Origin: Nitrospiraceae bacterium UBA2166
GTDB lineage: Bacteria; Nitrospirota; Nitrospiria; Nitrospirales; UBA2166
Direction: 5' to 3'
NCBI GenBank assembly: GCA_002328825.1
Contig: DCWI01000040.1
Coordinates: forward strand, 9,296 to 26,689
Length of the DNA stretch: 17,394 nt
Part shown: in pieces, positions 15,274 to 17,394 of the stretch
Numbering within the stretch: the first letter of the stretch is position 1
Layout: each line of letters opens with the position of its first letter
Notes under the pieces: generated by a model
What the model was told of the DNA's origin: nothing
The model's input: the letters and a program-made list of their open reading frames with translations, nothing else
Databases searched by the model: none
Program-made: the position numbers and the translations under genes

Positions 15274-16851
15274 TTACAATGGTGTCGGTTGTTGACGGAT
15301 GAGGTCTAGGTTGGCAGTAAAGAGATCACGAATATCATGAATCCCTAGTGCAATCATTGCCATGCGATCCAGTCCAAGGCCCCATGCGATGACAGGAACC
15401 TTGATGCCTAATGGATGTGTGACCTCTGGCCGCAACAGTCCAGCACCTCCAAGTTCCATCCAGCCTAATTTTGGATGTTCGACATGTAGTTCAACGGAGG
15501 GTTCAGTAAATGGGAAGTATGCTGGTGCAAATTTCACCTTTGTTGTCTGCGCCAGCTCTTTTGCGAAAAGTAATAAGAGTCCGAGGAGTGTCTGGAAATT
15601 GATTGTGTTTCCGAGCACAATGCCTTCTGTTTGGAAAAAGTCAGTAGCATGGGTGGCATCAATCTGGTCATAGCGAAAACAGCGTGCTATGGAAAAATAT
15701 TTTCCGGGAATTTTTGGTTGCGACGCGAGGGTTCGAGATGATACTGCGGTTCCCTGACTTCGGAGGACAAGACGCCGAGTCCGTTGCTCGTCGAAGGGGT
15801 AACCCCAGCCTCGGGATCCTGTTGTCCAGCCATCTCGATGAGTTTGAGCAACTTGGCTAATATAGGGTTCAGGAATAGCTGTTGAATACGCGGGACTCTT
15901 TACGAAATATACATCATGGATATCACGGGCTGGGTGAAACTGTGGCATATAGAGCGTGTCCATATTCCAAAATTCATTTTCGACGATAGGACCTCGCATT
16001 TCTTCAAAGCCCATGCTAACCAATGTTGTTTTGACTTTGTCTAAAAATGTTCGGTAGGGATGTTTTTTTCCTGCAGCAATCCGTGGGGGGCGTAGAGCGA
16101 TGTTATATGGGCGGGGGGTATGCGTCCGCCAAGATCCATCTTTCAGTAGTTCCGGCGTCAGCTGTGCGTAGCCTTCTTTGACTCCGACGGTTACCACGTT
16201 CGCGGCAACTGCCTGTCCTCTTTCAGTGAGTGCAAAGGATCTCATGATGTGTTCATCAATTCTAAATGGCTCCTGTGAACGCCCTCGCCGTTGCGAAAAG
16301 GTATCAATGATCTTGCGTTCCGTGTTAGGTCGAGTGTCGTAGCTGGATGAGCCATGAGAAATGTTCTCGATGAGCATGTGGAGTGCAGACGTTAGATCAC
16401 TTGTTGACTTTGTTGGTTCGAGTACTCCTCCAGGGCCTATTTGGATCGATCCTTCTTTTTTTAGGGCTCCAATAGGACCACTCAGGTCGCTTGCCTGTAA
16501 GCTTAGTATCTCCTGAAGTCTTTTCATGGTGAGAGGGAGACCCTGTTCTTTTGCTTTTGTGGCTTCAGTAAATATTTGTTTTATGAGGGAGCCTTTTTTT
16601 GAAAACCTTATTCCTGTTGAGGTGAGGGAGACGATTTTTGTGACAACTTCTGATGTAATCATGATGTATTGTTTAGCCTGCAGCCACCCAATGCTCATGC
16701 TGACTTGTGCGGAGTCGAGTCCGGTATGTGATGCAAGGTCAGCCTCACTGGTGGGGGACTGTTTGTGCAAGTCACGAAGAATGGCGACTTCGAGTGGGTG
16801 AAGGCTGGAGAAGTGGTGTTCTTCCAGAGAAGACGATTCTTCGGGTATCAT
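15274..16851 (-). CDS. pheS: Phenylalanyl-tRNA synthetase alpha subunit, archaeal/eukaryotic type
   Basis: Catalytic alpha chain of 525 residues. Bacterial alpha chains are about 330-350 residues with an N-terminal coiled coil. This one instead starts with winged-helix domains (about 15-215) of the kind found in archaeal and eukaryotic enzymes. The class II core follows: FHPARDIHDVYF (305-316), motif 2 RCFRYDQIDATHATDFFQ (390-407), LHVEHPKLGWMELGGAG (455-471) and motif 3 GLGLDRMAM (491-499). The ATG overlaps the rpe stop as ATGA, and pheT follows by five bases. The organism therefore uses a PheRS of archaeal ancestry, as spirochaetes do. Because it is in a regular bacterial operon with no second copy in view, it is probably the only PheRS, but the rest of the genome was not seen. 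Confidence 0.94.
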   Translation of the reverse strand: MIPEESSSLEEHHFSSLHPLEVAILRDLHKQSPTSEADLASHTGLDSAQVSMSIGWLQAKQYIMITSEVVTKIVSLTSTGIRFSKKGSLIKQIFTEATKAKEQGLPLTMKRLQEILSLQASDLSGPIGALKKEGSIQIGPGGVLEPTKSTSDLTSALHMLIENISHGSSSYDTRPNTERKIIDTFSQRRGRSQEPFRIDEHIMRSFALTERGQAVAANVVTVGVKEGYAQLTPELLKDGSWRTHTPRPYNIALRPPRIAAGKKHPYRTFLDKVKTTLVSMGFEEMRGPIVENEFWNMDTLYMPQFHPARDIHDVYFVKSPAYSTAIPEPYISQVAQTHRDGWTTGSRGWGYPFDEQRTRRLVLRSQGTAVSSRTLASQPKIPGKYFSIARCFRYDQIDATHATDFFQTEGIVLGNTINFQTLLGLLLLFAKELAQTTKVKFAPAYFPFTEPSVELHVEHPKLGWMELGGAGLLRPEVTHPLGIKVPVIAWGLGLDRMAMIALGIHDIRDLFTANLDLIRQQPTPL

Positions 16852-17394
16852 ACCTGTTGAATTTCCACTGGCATTGCCTCTGTTCCAGCTCTCCGCATTT
16901 GATGTATAACCGTGTCGTATTGCGGGGATTTAAAAATTGCGGATCCTGCAACAAGAACTGTTGCTCCGGCCTGAACAACGTTAGCAGCGTTGTCAGGCGA
17001 TATTCCCCCATCAACTTCGAGTTCCATCTGCAGGGAATTGTTGTCAATGAGATCTTTGGTTTTTCGGATCTTAGATATGACAGAAGGGATAAATGATTGA
17101 CCTCCAAAACCTGGGTTGACAGACATAAGAAGTACAAGATCAAGATCTGGTAAAATCTCCTTGATCGATCCAATGTCTGTCGCTGGATTCAGGGAAACCC
17201 CTGCTTTGGCTCCCAAATTTTTGATAGTTTGAACCGTACGGTGGAGGTGTGGGCAGGTCTCGAGATGGACGGTCAGTATATCTGCGCCCACGTCACGAAA
17301 CTTACTGAGGTAATTATCTGGATTGGTAATCATTAAATGTACATCGAGAGGAAGTTTTGTGACACGGCGAATAGCTTCGACAATTGCTGGGCCA
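16848..17394 (-). CDS. rpe: Ribulose-phosphate 3-epimerase (N-terminus beyond window)
   Basis: TIM-barrel enzyme that interconverts ribulose-5-phosphate and xylulose-5-phosphate in the pentose phosphate and Calvin pathways. About 181 codons are visible; the N-terminal part lies past the window edge. Diagnostic segments are LPLDVHLMITNP at the visible start, LTVHLET with the metal-binding His, LLMSVNPGFGGQSF, and ELEVDGGI with the catalytic/metal Asp. GATVLVAGSAIF forms the phosphate site near the end. The first metal-ligand segment is outside the window. Its TGA overlaps the pheS ATG (ATGA), so it is the upstream gene of the operon seen here. Confidence 0.95.
   Translation of the reverse strand, partial: GPAIVEAIRRVTKLPLDVHLMITNPDNYLSKFRDVGADILTVHLETCPHLHRTVQTIKNLGAKAGVSLNPATDIGSIKEILPDLDLVLLMSVNPGFGGQSFIPSVISKIRKTKDLIDNNSLQMELEVDGGISPDNAANVVQAGATVLVAGSAIFKSPQYDTVIHQMRRAGTEAMPVEIQQV

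Noticed and set aside
1..17394. CRISPR arrays, tRNA or rRNA genes, insertion sequences
   Set aside because: No regularly spaced direct repeats, no cloverleaf or rRNA-like stretch, and no transposase sequence was seen on reading both strands.

Overview
The window comes from a Gram-negative (diderm) bacterium. It encodes an outer-membrane lipoprotein of the MlaA family and an LpxC (lipid A) enzyme. Base composition looks like the mid-40s % GC by eye. Three features together suggest a deep-branching, Nitrospirota-like lineage: a bacterial operon carrying archaeal/eukaryotic-type PheRS subunits, a two-domain dCTP deaminase, and a response-regulator receiver fused to LpxC. This placement is an impression from family knowledge, not a computed result.

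Layout. (1) 1-93 is the 3' end of an unrecognised + strand gene. (2) 253-1698 (+) encodes a TM0106-type RecB/Cas4-like nuclease fused to an RNase H-fold exonuclease domain. (3) 5160-1869 (-) is a tight three-gene operon, mlaA > two-domain dCTP deaminase > MFS transporter. (4) 5161-5344 is a divergent control region with a cluster of overlapping AACCT/AAGGT dyads. (5) 5345-7725 (+) holds a DUF1844 protein and an NtrY-like membrane histidine kinase. (6) 9868-7832 (-) is a B12-binding-domain radical SAM protein lying antisense between the kinase and the next + gene. (7) 9869-10452 is a long non-coding stretch with nested inverted repeats and a candidate promoter. (8) 10453-11718 (+) is an NtrX-like receiver domain fused to a complete LpxC. 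(9) 11719-12071 has no secure gene; it holds one possible 36-codon zinc-knuckle ORF. (10) 17394-12072 (-) is a close-packed run, rpe (cut by the window edge) > pheS > pheT > RDD membrane protein > small membrane protein of the DUF6122 type > zinc-ribbon methyltransferase. All junctions are overlaps or gaps of about 30 bp or less.

How the genes may work together. The centre of the window has an outer-membrane lipid theme. MlaA takes stray phospholipid out of the outer membrane, and LpxC commits precursor to lipid A. An NtrY-like kinase sits between them, with no NtrX-type transcription factor in the window. The only receiver domain in the window is the one on LpxC, and it has intact phospho-acceptor residues. 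The most interesting hypothesis is a phosphorelay that controls lipid A synthesis directly at the enzyme rather than through transcription. Shared control of mlaA and the kinase operon from one divergent region would couple lipid A synthesis with phospholipid removal.

The small membrane gene at 13039-12725 was easy to miss. Its homologous N-terminus extends back to an in-frame ATT codon, with a stop codon directly before it. It is either a rare ATT start or a gene that has lost its ATG. No tRNA, rRNA, CRISPR array or insertion sequence was seen.
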